Shown here one piece after another: positions 22,111-31,038 of a stretch of 36,649 bases of DNA. Source of the stretch: a virus; the IMG/VR virus record IMGVR_UViG_3300045135_000986, positions 1-36,649 of that record. One strand, 5' to 3'. Each line of letters starts with the position of its first letter. Within the stretch, counting starts at the first letter, position 1. The position numbers were made by a program, and so were the translations under genes. A model generated the notes under the pieces. The model worked only from the letters and a program-made list of their open reading frames with translations, was not told the origin of the DNA and did no database searches.

Positions 22111-24090
22111 TTATTTACCTCCAAAAAAATGTACTGAAGCTATACAATTAACGACAGAACCATAGTAAGCCGTACCAATAGTCATATGGTTTAATTCTTG
22201 ACCTGCATTTCTAGTTCCAGTAGGCGCTCCTCCAACAATGTATGCTCCATAACCTACACCATAATTTTCTGCAGTTCCAGAAACACTATAATTTGTGTTG
22301 CCCATTTCTTCCTTAAAGTAAATATCATATTGTCCAGTACCAATTCTAACTACATCTCTAACATTAAAGCTATCTCTAATCGTAGGAGGTGTTGTAGTAC
22401 CATCAAAATTAACCCAAGCAGTACATTGGTTCTTACCTTTAACTTCACCACTTACTTCTAAGTCACCATCTACATAACTACTCTCCATAACATTCTTAGG
22501 AATACTTGGATAATCTTCTAGTCTATCCATAGGTGTACCTGAAGCTACTTGATATGGTTTATCATCTATGAAGCTGATAGGAGTTGTTAAAGCTGTAGTA
22601 CCATCATTATCGTACATAACTCCAGTTACAGTATTAAAGATAGGTAAAGCATCATAAAACTTAGGAGCATTATTACTATCTAAAGCTACATAATGAATAC
22701 CATCAGGACAAGTTGAGAAATCTACTGAACCAGTATAGCTTTGAGTAAATACATTATAAGCACCATTAGTAGTATCTCTACCATCTGTGTAAGGTAACTT
22801 ACCTGCTGTTACATTTAAGTTTGTATCATCTGTTGGTAAATCAAAGTATGTGTCATCTGTTGAGTTAGTTGTGTCGAACTCTACTATTGCTATGTATTGA
22901 CCACCTGATGCATTATAGCCAGTATTTATACCACCAACTGTAAATCCATCAATGTTTATTTCACCAGTAAAACCAAGCTCAGCTGAACTTGAGTCTAATG
23001 AAATTTGGTTAGTAGCTCCTCTTTCACTATCTATTGCATACCAGCTACCAGTACTATCAATTCTCTTAATAATAACTCTTCTAGGTCTTCTTGGTACACC
23101 ATTAACATCTTTTGTTTCTACAAAGTTACCAGATGCTCTAGTACCTTGATACTGTGTGATTATCTTAGTTTCTGAATTAGCGAATCCGTATGAGATGTAA
23201 GGTTGATTTACACCATTCCACATATTATTTGAAGAGCCAATTTCAAGATAATTATCAGAAATTATATGAGGATTTGCAGTGCTTGTAATAAATGCTCCAG
23301 TAGTGTTTATTTGACCTCTATTAATATTTCCATTTATAGACACCCAACCATCAGCAGATAAATCCAACTGTTTAATATCAACATAATCCAGCTTAATACC
23401 TAAAGCATTTGGTATCTGATGCCCTGCTATACCACTACCTTGATACATAGTCATTACTTCTCTAGTAACTGGATTGTAAGCAGTTATGTATCTTTTACCT
23501 TGATTAGTTAATCCCCACTTGATATGAGTGTATAGTGCTTGGTGGAGGATGTAAGTTTGACCAGATTGATTAACTCCTACGCCACTACCAACAGATATGC
23601 TTCCGCTTCCAAAAGCTGTAAGTGTGCCAATCGAGTTTGCTTCTGCTGCTGTTTCATTAGTGAAAACAACTTCTTGTATCCCTCTAATCCCGTCATAGAT
23701 ATTGTTACCATAGGCAGTACTCCTACATTTAATATGCACCTTACTAACATTAACTACACAACTACCACTCTCAACAATAGTACCAGCATCATTCTTTACA
23801 ATACAATCTCCAGCACTTCTATCGTGATAATACCCACTACCATTTGAAGCTACTGTAAAGTCTACTGAGCCTATACCAGTAGTAATACTTTGAGTAGAAC
23901 CATTACCAGTATAAGTTATGTTTGCATTTGATTTAGTTATAGCTGAACTTGCTAATGCTAAGTTACCTGATAGCAATACATTTGAAGCTACTTTAATAGG
24001 TGGTTGTGGTATATTGTTAATAGATGTGTCTATTTCACTTTGAGTATAGATTCCCTGACCTATATCTCTTGCGTTTTCTATATTCGACAT
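22111..24090 (-). CDS. Tail fibre / receptor-binding protein (659 aa)
   Basis: A Ser/Thr/Gly/Asn-rich beta protein. It starts MSNIENARDIGQGIYTQSEI without the anchor seen in the 763-aa fibre. The middle (about residues 200-430) contains repeats of the type ...GWVSINGNINRG..., ...PYISYGFAN... and SWYAIDSERG, typical of phage fibre domains. The C-terminus (YDIYFKEEMGNTNYSVSGTA, then HMTIGTAYYGSVVNCIASVH) looks like a trimer tip. Its ATG overlaps the preceding stop (CTAATG). A DTDW-type assembly protein follows. Host receptor unknown. Confidence 0.82.
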   Translation of the reverse strand: MSNIENARDIGQGIYTQSEIDTSINNIPQPPIKVASNVLLSGNLALASSAITKSNANITYTGNGSTQSITTGIGSVDFTVASNGSGYYHDRSAGDCIVKNDAGTIVESGSCVVNVSKVHIKCRSTAYGNNIYDGIRGIQEVVFTNETAAEANSIGTLTAFGSGSISVGSGVGVNQSGQTYILHQALYTHIKWGLTNQGKRYITAYNPVTREVMTMYQGSGIAGHQIPNALGIKLDYVDIKQLDLSADGWVSINGNINRGQINTTGAFITSTANPHIISDNYLEIGSSNNMWNGVNQPYISYGFANSETKIITQYQGTRASGNFVETKDVNGVPRRPRRVIIKRIDSTGSWYAIDSERGATNQISLDSSSAELGFTGEINIDGFTVGGINTGYNASGGQYIAIVEFDTTNSTDDTYFDLPTDDTNLNVTAGKLPYTDGRDTTNGAYNVFTQSYTGSVDFSTCPDGIHYVALDSNNAPKFYDALPIFNTVTGVMYDNDGTTALTTPISFIDDKPYQVASGTPMDRLEDYPSIPKNVMESSYVDGDLEVSGEVKGKNQCTAWVNFDGTTTPPTIRDSFNVRDVVRIGTGQYDIYFKEEMGNTNYSVSGTAENYGVGYGAYIVGGAPTGTRNAGQELNHMTIGTAYYGSVVNCIASVHFFGGK

Positions 24091-24431
24091 TAGTTATCTC
24101 CTTTTGGATATTTTGCTTTAATAGCATTACAAGCATCAATATAGTTTTGAACTTGTTGGTTATCCCCTTTTACTATACCATCTATGTATTCTTCTATTGG
24201 TGGGTATTCTAAAAGTCTTTCTTGCTTGTACATATTATTTTTTATTTCTAAATCTGCTTCAGCATTTGAAACTATTTCATTGTTTTGAAATATCCATTTG
24301 CCAGAAGCAGATGCAGGAAGCTTGTCAATAGACATAAAACCTCCAGTAGAATTTATTTCCATAAAAGCTTTTTCATTTTCTATATTATGAAGCTTTATTA
24401 CTGAATTGTCTTTTAACACTCTTACTATCAT
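24090..24431 (-). CDS. Fibre-associated assembly-like protein (behind fibre 24428-26719)
   Basis: A 113-aa protein. The C-terminal half, LLEYPPIEEYIDGIVKGD then YIDACNAIKAKYPKGD, follows the common A-Y-P-P-I-x-x-x-L-D-x-x-x-K-G...I-K-x-K-Y-P-K pattern of small proteins coded behind marine-phage fibres. ATGA overlap with the end of the 763-aa fibre gene shows coupling. Likely a fibre chaperone or short accessory subunit. Confidence 0.7.
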   Translation of the reverse strand: MIVRVLKDNSVIKLHNIENEKAFMEINSTGGFMSIDKLPASASGKWIFQNNEIVSNAEADLEIKNNMYKQERLLEYPPIEEYIDGIVKGDNQQVQNYIDACNAIKAKYPKGDN

Positions 24432-26719
24432 ACTTTATCCTTTTCTAAATATAAAGCCATTGCTTCTTCTGCTGTAATTTCTCTGTCAAATACTCTTAGC
24501 TGGTCTAATTGTCCATCCCAAGGTTTTCCATACGTTTCACTTCCAATATATCCGTAATCATAAGAACCATTAGCTCCTATGTAAAAACCATAAGTATCGT
24601 TTGTAGGAGAAACATAGGCTGAAAGACTAGAATGAAAAACTCCATTTATATATACTTTATTAGTTGAAATACATATGTGATACCAAGTATTTGTTAAAAA
24701 TGTGTATTCATCTGCACTACCATACTCTTGATTGTGACCAGCAGTATTTAAAGTATTACTACTAGAAATAATGATAGACCTTCTATTGGAACCATTTGAG
24801 TGTTTTCCTGATGACCATAAAACTCCATTATCAGAGCCATTGTTTTTGTTAAACCATATTGATACAGTAATTACTTTATTATTGTTCATACCAGAGCCGT
24901 TTTTCATATATCCACCAGTACCATAAACTCCACCATTACCTATAATACCAGCAGAACTTGACATTCCACTTACTGTAGACATATTATATTGACCACCAGT
25001 GTCTATACCCAATGCTCCAGGATTAAATTCATATAAAGCTACAGAACTGTTGTCATTAAAAAAATCAAATTTTCCATAATGGTATAAACTAACAAGTGTT
25101 CCCTTCTGTCCTGACCATTCATTTTTATCAGTAGTTGCGTCTGTACATATAAATATTTCTCCAGTTTCAGAGTTAATTATTTTGTCACCTACAAAAGTGT
25201 TTTCTGTGATAGTGGGGTTTGAAGTTTTTGTAGTTATTAAATTTTCTTTGTTGCTAATAACCGTATCTACTTCTGTTTTAGTATATGTGTTAGTTTTGTT
25301 ATAAGCATCTGTAATACCATAACCACTTAATGTTGTAGCACTATCTGCTTTAGCATCTAACAATACATCAGCTTGTGCTTGAGTATAAGTATCTGCTATC
25401 TCAAATGTACCATAAGCAACAATATCAACTATATCTCCTGCATTAGCACCAGAACTTAATACAATATTTGTACCATTAGTTGCTGTAAAATCTACAGTAT
25501 CTTGTAGTTTAATACCATTAAGATATACATCAACATATCCACTATCGTATGTAGCATTAAATGTTGTTTGACTTGCTGTAGCTGTATATGTATTTCTTTC
25601 ACTTGTACCATTAACAGATGAACCTGCTGATTGCCAAGAACTACCATTATATACTTTCATAATATCTGTAGTTTCATCAAACCATAAAGCTCCCTCTTCT
25701 GGTGAAGTAGGCTCAGTAGTAGATGATGTATAGTTATCATTAAAACTATCTAAACTATTAGCAGCACTTAAAGCACTTGCTGATGCTTCACTAGCTTTTG
25801 TAGTAGCAGTTGATGCTGAAGAACTAGCTGAACTAGCACTTGAAGCAGCTGAGTTAGCTGAGTTACTTGCTGAAGTAGCACTTGAAGATGCTGATGTTGC
25901 ACTTGCTGAAGCAGCTAAGGCTTCTGTAGTTGCTTGGCTTGCTTTAGTTGTAGCTACACCTGCTTGAGTAGTTGCTGTAGCAGCTGAGTTACTTGCTGAA
26001 GTAGCACTAGCTGAAGCTTCACTTGCTTTAGTTGTTGCAATACCAGCTTGAGCTGTTGCAGTAGCTGCATTAGTATCTGCTTGGTATATTTCAACTCTAT
26101 TATTATATATCTCATTAATAGCTACTGTATCTGATGCTACTTGATTTATGTTTGTAGTGTTACCAGCTACTGTGTTAATAGTATCTATATCTTCTCCAGC
26201 TGCAATAATAGCACTAGAGTTAGCACTTACATCTGATACTGCATTAGCAATACCTGCAACTGTTTGTACCTGATTGTACACAGAAGCTACAGTTTCTATA
26301 TTATCTACATTATCAACAATACCTTGTAAACCTTCGCTACCAATAGCAGCAACAGTATTAATATTAGCTATGTTAGTAGCATTTGTATTTACTGATGAAA
26401 TGTTTGTAGCTGTAGTATTAATAGCTGTTAAGTTATCTTCGATAGTGTTTATGTCAGCGATGTTAGCTGCAACAGTATCTATGTTAGTTGTTGATGTTAG
26501 TAAATCGTCAGGTGTTGTACCTACTCTTACTACTACGGCTGAACCTGAAGCAGGAGCTGCTGCAAACACAACTGAACTATTAATTGTATCATAATCACTT
26601 TTAGAAACTTGTACACCATCTACTAATACTTCTACGTGACTTTCCGAAAGGATTTTAAAGTCTGAGGCAAACTTGTTAGTTGAGCCATTACCTGTGTATT
26701 GTTTACTTACTATACTCAT
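24428..26719 (-). CDS. Long tail fibre with coiled repeats and LamG-like C-terminal domain
   Basis: A 763-aa fibre. Residues 1-70 (KQYTGNGSTNKFASDFKIL) are a common adaptor domain in marine T7-like fibres. About 75-200 is built of N-I-x-x-I-N-T-V-A units, suggesting a coiled shaft. About 215-330 is an Ala/Ser/Thr repeat (ATTKASEASASATSASNS). A second adaptor-like domain follows (about 360-450). The C-terminus (about 560-757) has a concanavalin/LamG fold pattern, with NTWYHICISTNKVYINGVFH and WDGQLDQLRVFDREITAEEA, suited to glycan binding. AAAGGA precedes ATG 26719. Confidence 0.88.
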   Translation of the reverse strand: MSIVSKQYTGNGSTNKFASDFKILSESHVEVLVDGVQVSKSDYDTINSSVVFAAAPASGSAVVVRVGTTPDDLLTSTTNIDTVAANIADINTIEDNLTAINTTATNISSVNTNATNIANINTVAAIGSEGLQGIVDNVDNIETVASVYNQVQTVAGIANAVSDVSANSSAIIAAGEDIDTINTVAGNTTNINQVASDTVAINEIYNNRVEIYQADTNAATATAQAGIATTKASEASASATSASNSAATATTQAGVATTKASQATTEALAASASATSASSSATSASNSANSAASSASSASSSASTATTKASEASASALSAANSLDSFNDNYTSSTTEPTSPEEGALWFDETTDIMKVYNGSSWQSAGSSVNGTSERNTYTATASQTTFNATYDSGYVDVYLNGIKLQDTVDFTATNGTNIVLSSGANAGDIVDIVAYGTFEIADTYTQAQADVLLDAKADSATTLSGYGITDAYNKTNTYTKTEVDTVISNKENLITTKTSNPTITENTFVGDKIINSETGEIFICTDATTDKNEWSGQKGTLVSLYHYGKFDFFNDNSSVALYEFNPGALGIDTGGQYNMSTVSGMSSSAGIIGNGGVYGTGGYMKNGSGMNNNKVITVSIWFNKNNGSDNGVLWSSGKHSNGSNRRSIIISSSNTLNTAGHNQEYGSADEYTFLTNTWYHICISTNKVYINGVFHSSLSAYVSPTNDTYGFYIGANGSYDYGYIGSETYGKPWDGQLDQLRVFDREITAEEAMALYLEKDKV

Positions 26720-26734
26720 TTATTATCCTTTCTT

Positions 26735-27232
26735 TTATTGGTTTACAATAACTGCGTTAGAGAACGTTTTTCTATAGCCTACAAGTGTATAGTAAGCTGC
26801 TACTGATGCAGCATTGTCTGTTGATGTAAATTGTAGTGTGTCATTGTCAGCTGTTAAATAACCTTCTAAAGTTACTACGTGACCATTTGTAGTTGTTCTT
26901 GATGTTTGGTGTACAGAAACAGTCCAGTTGTAGTCTGTGTTGTTAGTAATACCAAACGTAGAAGTTAAAGTAGGTTGCCAGTTACCTGAAAACGTACCTC
27001 TTCTAATTATTACCATATCATTTAGGTCAGCTTCTAGGTCGTTTAAACCTGACTCAATAGTTAAAATCTCAGTTGTGTTTGAGTTGATAGAATTTGTGTG
27101 TGTTGTTAAAGTTGACTCGTTAGCTGTTACTCTACCATCTAAGTTTTCAATACCATCTTCGATATTGTTCAGGTGAGCAGCATCTAACGCTGGAGCAGAA
27201 TCATCTACCCAAGTCGTTTTGCTATATGCCAT
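26735..27232 (-). CDS. Short tail fibre or fibre connector (165 aa)
   Basis: A 165-aa protein whose start, KTTWVDDSAPALDAAHLNNI, matches a widespread phage fibre N-terminal motif (K-T-x-W-x-D...P-x-x-x-x-x-L-N-N-I-E). A heptad coiled coil follows (about 30-75, DGRVTANESTLTTHTNSINS), then a small beta domain (about 80-165). It lies between an endonuclease gene and the 763-aa fibre. Probably trimeric. Receptor-binding or fibre-joining function is inferred. Confidence 0.75.
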   Translation of the reverse strand: MAYSKTTWVDDSAPALDAAHLNNIEDGIENLDGRVTANESTLTTHTNSINSNTTEILTIESGLNDLEADLNDMVIIRRGTFSGNWQPTLTSTFGITNNTDYNWTVSVHQTSRTTTNGHVVTLEGYLTADNDTLQFTSTDNAASVAAYYTLVGYRKTFSNAVIVNQ

Positions 27233-27247
27233 ATTTATTTTCCTTTG

Positions 27248-27670
27248 TTAATTGTCAAGATATTCTATTGCATTTTTTAGAATAGCTATATTATCATCTG
27301 CCATTCCAAGCATAGAATTACATTTAGTACAGAGTAATCCCCGTACTTCGCCTCCTGTATGACAATGGTCAACAAACAAAGGTTTTTTAAATTCACTTTG
27401 ATGTTTTCCACAAATCTTACAGCATCCCTGTTGTTCTTCAAACATAGTCTTATACTCTTCGTTAGTAAGACCATAATTTGTCTTTAAGTTAGACTCTCTT
27501 TGTTTATCTCTATTATCTGCAAAGTAAGAAGATATTCTTTTGTTTTGACACTTTTTACATAAAGTCTCTCTTCCATAAGGATGTGTACTTCGTTTAACAA
27601 ATAAGTCAAGGTCTTTTTCAGTATGGGCCTCAAGCCCACACTCTCTACATTTTCTTAAAGGTTGTGTCAT
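27248..27670 (-). CDS. Endonuclease VII-like nuclease with N-terminal Cys4 module
   Basis: A 140-aa protein. The N-terminal zinc module (CREC and CKKC) is almost the same as that of the HNH gene at 4011-4538, including 47 identical bases. The C-terminal domain is of the recombination endonuclease VII type: YGLTNEEYKTMFEEQQGCC, CKIC, VDHCHTGGEVRGLLCTKCN and a final helix (LKNAIEYL). It is inserted between tail tubular protein B and the fibre cassette. Probably a free-standing homing-type nuclease; it may also resolve branched DNA. Confidence 0.9.
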   Translation of the reverse strand: MTQPLRKCRECGLEAHTEKDLDLFVKRSTHPYGRETLCKKCQNKRISSYFADNRDKQRESNLKTNYGLTNEEYKTMFEEQQGCCKICGKHQSEFKKPLFVDHCHTGGEVRGLLCTKCNSMLGMADDNIAILKNAIEYLDN

Positions 27671-27701
27671 ATTTATTTTCCTTTATTATTTTTTTATGTT
27701 A

Positions 27702-29951
27702 CTACACATTACGAGAATTTTTTACGTATGTACCAACTAAATCTAGTGAATTAATCCTAAACCCTGCTGAAATATCATTTGTAAATACAATATCTAAGTT
27801 ATCTCTGTTTCCTGCTACAGCATACTTATGGTCAGTTTTCATTACATAAGTTGTAGCTCCTGGTAATAAACTATCTGTAGGTAGTAATGATTGTGATGGG
27901 TACGTACCTTCTGATGACGTATATTCAAACGATTTGCTTGAGATATAGTCTTTAGCTGGGTATTGTCCTACACCTGCATTATAATAGTAGTTTCTAGGTT
28001 TGTTAAATCTATATGAAATAACATTATATAAAGAACCATAGTCAGCATTTACCTTTAAGTTTCTTAAAATTAATGTACCTCTTGAGTCATCTATCTTATC
28101 ATTACCTGTAGCAAACCCTGGTTTAGTTAGTACCAATTTACTTTCGTACGCGTCTACTCCACCATCTAAATACATAATATTACTAAAGTCATTTCTAAAC
28201 TCTAAAGCAATAGTCTCTAGGTTAATGTCTCCTGACTCTCTTTGTATCATTACTAAAAGTGTTGAACCCATAGCTTTTATATTAAATACATTACCTGCAA
28301 ATGTCCACTTGTGCCAAGCTGATTGTGCTTTTTCTTCACCATTCCAATAAAAGTTATATACATATACTGTGTCTGGTGTTTCAGAACTTAAAGCAAACAG
28401 CATATCATTAGCTGATGAACCTGTAAGTGCTATAATGTTTTTAGGTAGGTAGTTAGGGCAGTGGGCTGTTACGTTAGCAGCATCGTTAGATAAACTGTCT
28501 GGTTGTACATAATACTCTCTGATGTTACTAAACTCATTTTTTTCTGTAGCAAAGTAAGCATTAGGCCCTAGTACTACTGGCTCTACATCTTTAATACCAA
28601 AGGCAGTTGATTGTTGTACCGATACATCAGTAGGTGTTAAAGTATCTCCTGCTGACATTACGAACTGTGCTTTGTCTCCAAAGATTAAAAGCTCTTTGTT
28701 AAATGGTGTAGCATATCTTAAAGATATAGCCTGGTTACTATCTACTGCAACATCAATCATATCTGAGTCAATTATTGAAGTAACTGTAGTTGGCCAGAAG
28801 TTATAGTACTCACCACTTTCAGATAGTACAACATTATCTCCACATATAAAACCTAATCTATTTCTATAGAAAAATACATCTTGTATTGCTTGACCTATAA
28901 AACTAGGTTCACCTGCTGAGTCTTCATCACCCACTTTTCTAGCTTCCCATTCAATAACATCAAAGTTTTGGTAGTATGTACCATCATCTAATAATCTTAG
29001 TTCAATCTTATGAGGCATTGTAGAATCTACAAACTCATTAGCTAATCCTGGTTTAAATGTTTCAAGGTATACACCATCTACATACTTAACATAATAGTTA
29101 TCAAAAGCTGAATCTTCATCACCTGTTACTTCTATTACTGCATTTTCAAAACCAAAGTCTGTTGGTAAGTCTTGTAGTTTCTTTATTTTACCTGTCCAGC
29201 TTTCTGATGCTTGGTTACCCCAAGAGTCTGCTCCAGAATATACATCACCAGTTGCTCTTACTTTTTTAACTACTGAACCAATAGCTTCACCACCAATAGA
29301 ACCTGCTAAGGCACTAGCTGCATTTGCTGAATCGTGGTTAGTTGTTCCTTCTGTAAGTACGTAAGGGTCTTCCTCAGTACCAGTACCAGATTGTACAGCA
29401 TTTTGTATTACGCCATTTTTATAGATGTAGTAAGTGTATCTTAAACTAGCATTATCACCTGCATCACCATTAGTTCTTTTAACCCAATAGTAGAAAGTGT
29501 CTGCCCAGTCTGAGTCACCATTATCATCTATTGTAGTTGACATAGCAGGTATTTTAGTTTTGTTTACAATAAATGTTGTATCACCAACTGTTGACAGTGA
29601 AAAGTTATCTTTAGCTAATTTACCTAAGGGGAGTGCTAGGTACGAGTGAGTAGTCCAACTGTTAATCCAAGTGTTATTAATAATATCAAAGAACCTATAC
29701 TGACTATTACTGTTAATAGCAATTATGTATTGTTCATTACCAGCACCTCTATCGTAAGCATAGATAAAAGCATCAGTTGGGAAAGTGTTGTCGTTGTAGT
29801 TGTTTACAGTAGGAGGCCTTTTAGATACACCACCAATTACTGTAGGGTAACAGTTAATCATTTCTGAAACCTGTGTATCGTGTCTTAACTCAGGAGTTTG
29901 CTGAGAAACCCCTCCATATAGTCCAGGTATTGTTTGATTTACTAATGCCAT
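27702..29951 (-). CDS. Tail tubular protein B / nozzle (T7 gp12-like)
   Basis: A 749-aa protein (T7 gp12 is 794 aa). The start, MALVNQTIPGLYGGVSQQTP, with NCYPTVIGGVSKRPPTV, is diagnostic for gp12-like proteins. The centre carries the conserved FIGQAIQDVFFYRNRLGFI and LSESGEYYNFWPTTV, and later FGDKAQFVMSAGDTLTP. It forms the tail nozzle below gp11. It starts shortly after the gp11-like stop, with AGGATAATAAT before ATG 29951. Confidence 0.95.
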   Translation of the reverse strand: MALVNQTIPGLYGGVSQQTPELRHDTQVSEMINCYPTVIGGVSKRPPTVNNYNDNTFPTDAFIYAYDRGAGNEQYIIAINSNSQYRFFDIINNTWINSWTTHSYLALPLGKLAKDNFSLSTVGDTTFIVNKTKIPAMSTTIDDNGDSDWADTFYYWVKRTNGDAGDNASLRYTYYIYKNGVIQNAVQSGTGTEEDPYVLTEGTTNHDSANAASALAGSIGGEAIGSVVKKVRATGDVYSGADSWGNQASESWTGKIKKLQDLPTDFGFENAVIEVTGDEDSAFDNYYVKYVDGVYLETFKPGLANEFVDSTMPHKIELRLLDDGTYYQNFDVIEWEARKVGDEDSAGEPSFIGQAIQDVFFYRNRLGFICGDNVVLSESGEYYNFWPTTVTSIIDSDMIDVAVDSNQAISLRYATPFNKELLIFGDKAQFVMSAGDTLTPTDVSVQQSTAFGIKDVEPVVLGPNAYFATEKNEFSNIREYYVQPDSLSNDAANVTAHCPNYLPKNIIALTGSSANDMLFALSSETPDTVYVYNFYWNGEEKAQSAWHKWTFAGNVFNIKAMGSTLLVMIQRESGDINLETIALEFRNDFSNIMYLDGGVDAYESKLVLTKPGFATGNDKIDDSRGTLILRNLKVNADYGSLYNVISYRFNKPRNYYYNAGVGQYPAKDYISSKSFEYTSSEGTYPSQSLLPTDSLLPGATTYVMKTDHKYAVAGNRDNLDIVFTNDISAGFRINSLDLVGTYVKNSRNV

Positions 29952-29955
29952 ATTA

Positions 29956-30543
29956 TTATCCTATAATCCCAGTAGGGTTAGAGTTTCTAGTTAAGATTCT
30001 AGCTACTTGTGAATTGTCAAAGATTGTAACATCTTTAATATCATCTTCGTGGTTTCTAACTCTAAGTAAAGCTTCTTGTTCGTCTTTAATTAAAATGTTA
30101 AGCATATCTGCATCACCTACTAGTCTTTGGTACAAAATTCTTGAAGCTTTTAAAGTTATATAAGACTTCATAATTGTAGGTAAATCATCAAAATCTACAT
30201 CCCATACAACATCACATTCTACAGAAGACTCAAAGATATATGTTTGGTTATCTTTGTCATATAGTTTTCCATCTTTTCTAATAACATTTGTATCAGTTGA
30301 TGAAGCGTCGATTCTTAAAGCTGTAGTTGGTATAACAATATACCCATTAACGTCTGGCAGCATTTCCCAGTTTTCGTCTGTGTTAAAACTCCAACCTTCT
30401 TCAAGGATTTCAGTTTTAGTTGTTTCAATTAATAAGTCAGCTACTTCTGCTTCGTAGATACCTTCGATTGGTACGTCATTCTCGATAAGTTGTTCTCCTA
30501 CAACACTCAAAGCTATGTTTATAGCGTTATTATACTTCCTCAT
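29956..30543 (-). CDS. Tail tubular protein A / adaptor (T7 gp11-like)
   Basis: A 195-aa protein (T7 gp11 is 196 aa). It begins MRKYNNAINIALSVVGEQLI and has WSFNTDENWEMLPDVNGYIV and LRIDASS, the conserved core of gp11-like proteins, then a C-terminal helical arm (LIKDEQEALLRVRNHEDDIK). It joins the portal to the nozzle. An endonuclease gene separates it from the capsid gene. AAAGGA precedes ATG 30543. Confidence 0.94.
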   Translation of the reverse strand: MRKYNNAINIALSVVGEQLIENDVPIEGIYEAEVADLLIETTKTEILEEGWSFNTDENWEMLPDVNGYIVIPTTALRIDASSTDTNVIRKDGKLYDKDNQTYIFESSVECDVVWDVDFDDLPTIMKSYITLKASRILYQRLVGDADMLNILIKDEQEALLRVRNHEDDIKDVTIFDNSQVARILTRNSNPTGIIG

Positions 30544-30544
30544 T

Positions 30545-30955
30545 TCAGTCCTTTAAATATTCTATTGCATTTTTTAGGAACGTAACATTATCTTTAAACA
30601 TCCCTAAGCCTGTGTTACAATTACTGCATAGTAAACCTCTAACATCTTCAGTTATATGGCAGTGGTCTACGTGTAAAGAATGCTTCAAGTTTGATTGATG
30701 AGTACCACATACTTTACAACAACCTTTCTGCTCTTCAAACATAATATTGTAGTCGTTTAAAGTAATCCCATAAGTACGTTTTAAATGAAGATTTTTCTTC
30801 GTATCAGGATTCTCTTTTCTTCTTTTTTCAGAGTGACAGCTTTTACAAAAATTCTGTCTACCATACTTACAACTTTTAGCTTTCCTAAATTCTTCTAACT
30901 CAACTTCGTTATGCGCTTCTTTACCACAATCTCTACATTTTCTTAATATTTCCAT
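30545..30955 (-). CDS. Endonuclease VII-like nuclease, paralogue of 27248-27670
   Basis: A 136-aa protein with the same two parts: an N-terminal Cys4 module (CRDC and CKSC) and an endonuclease VII-like domain (YGITLNDYNIMFEEQKGCC, CKVC, VDHCHITEDVRGLLCSNCN). It ends like its paralogue (LKNAIEYLKD), and 20 or so bases near the 3' end are identical in both genes. It sits one base before the gp11-like gene and behind the capsid terminator, a typical insertion place. A homing-type role is inferred. Confidence 0.9.
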   Translation of the reverse strand: MEILRKCRDCGKEAHNEVELEEFRKAKSCKYGRQNFCKSCHSEKRRKENPDTKKNLHLKRTYGITLNDYNIMFEEQKGCCKVCGTHQSNLKHSLHVDHCHITEDVRGLLCSNCNTGLGMFKDNVTFLKNAIEYLKD

Positions 30956-31006
30956 TTTAGTCCTTTAATATATTATTCTATAAAGTTAATCTTATAGTAA
31001 AAGACT

Positions 31007-31026
31007 AAAGACCCCTAAGAGTCTTT
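31007..31026 (-). terminator. Intrinsic terminator after the major capsid gene
   Basis: Minus strand AAAGACTCTTAGGGGTCTTT forms an 8-bp stem with a TTAG loop, followed by AGTCTTTTACT. It lies just behind the capsid stop, in the position of the T7 terminator T-phi after gene 10, which lowers but does not stop transcription of the tail genes. Confidence 0.75.
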
Positions 31027-31038
31027 AAGCCTTATTAA

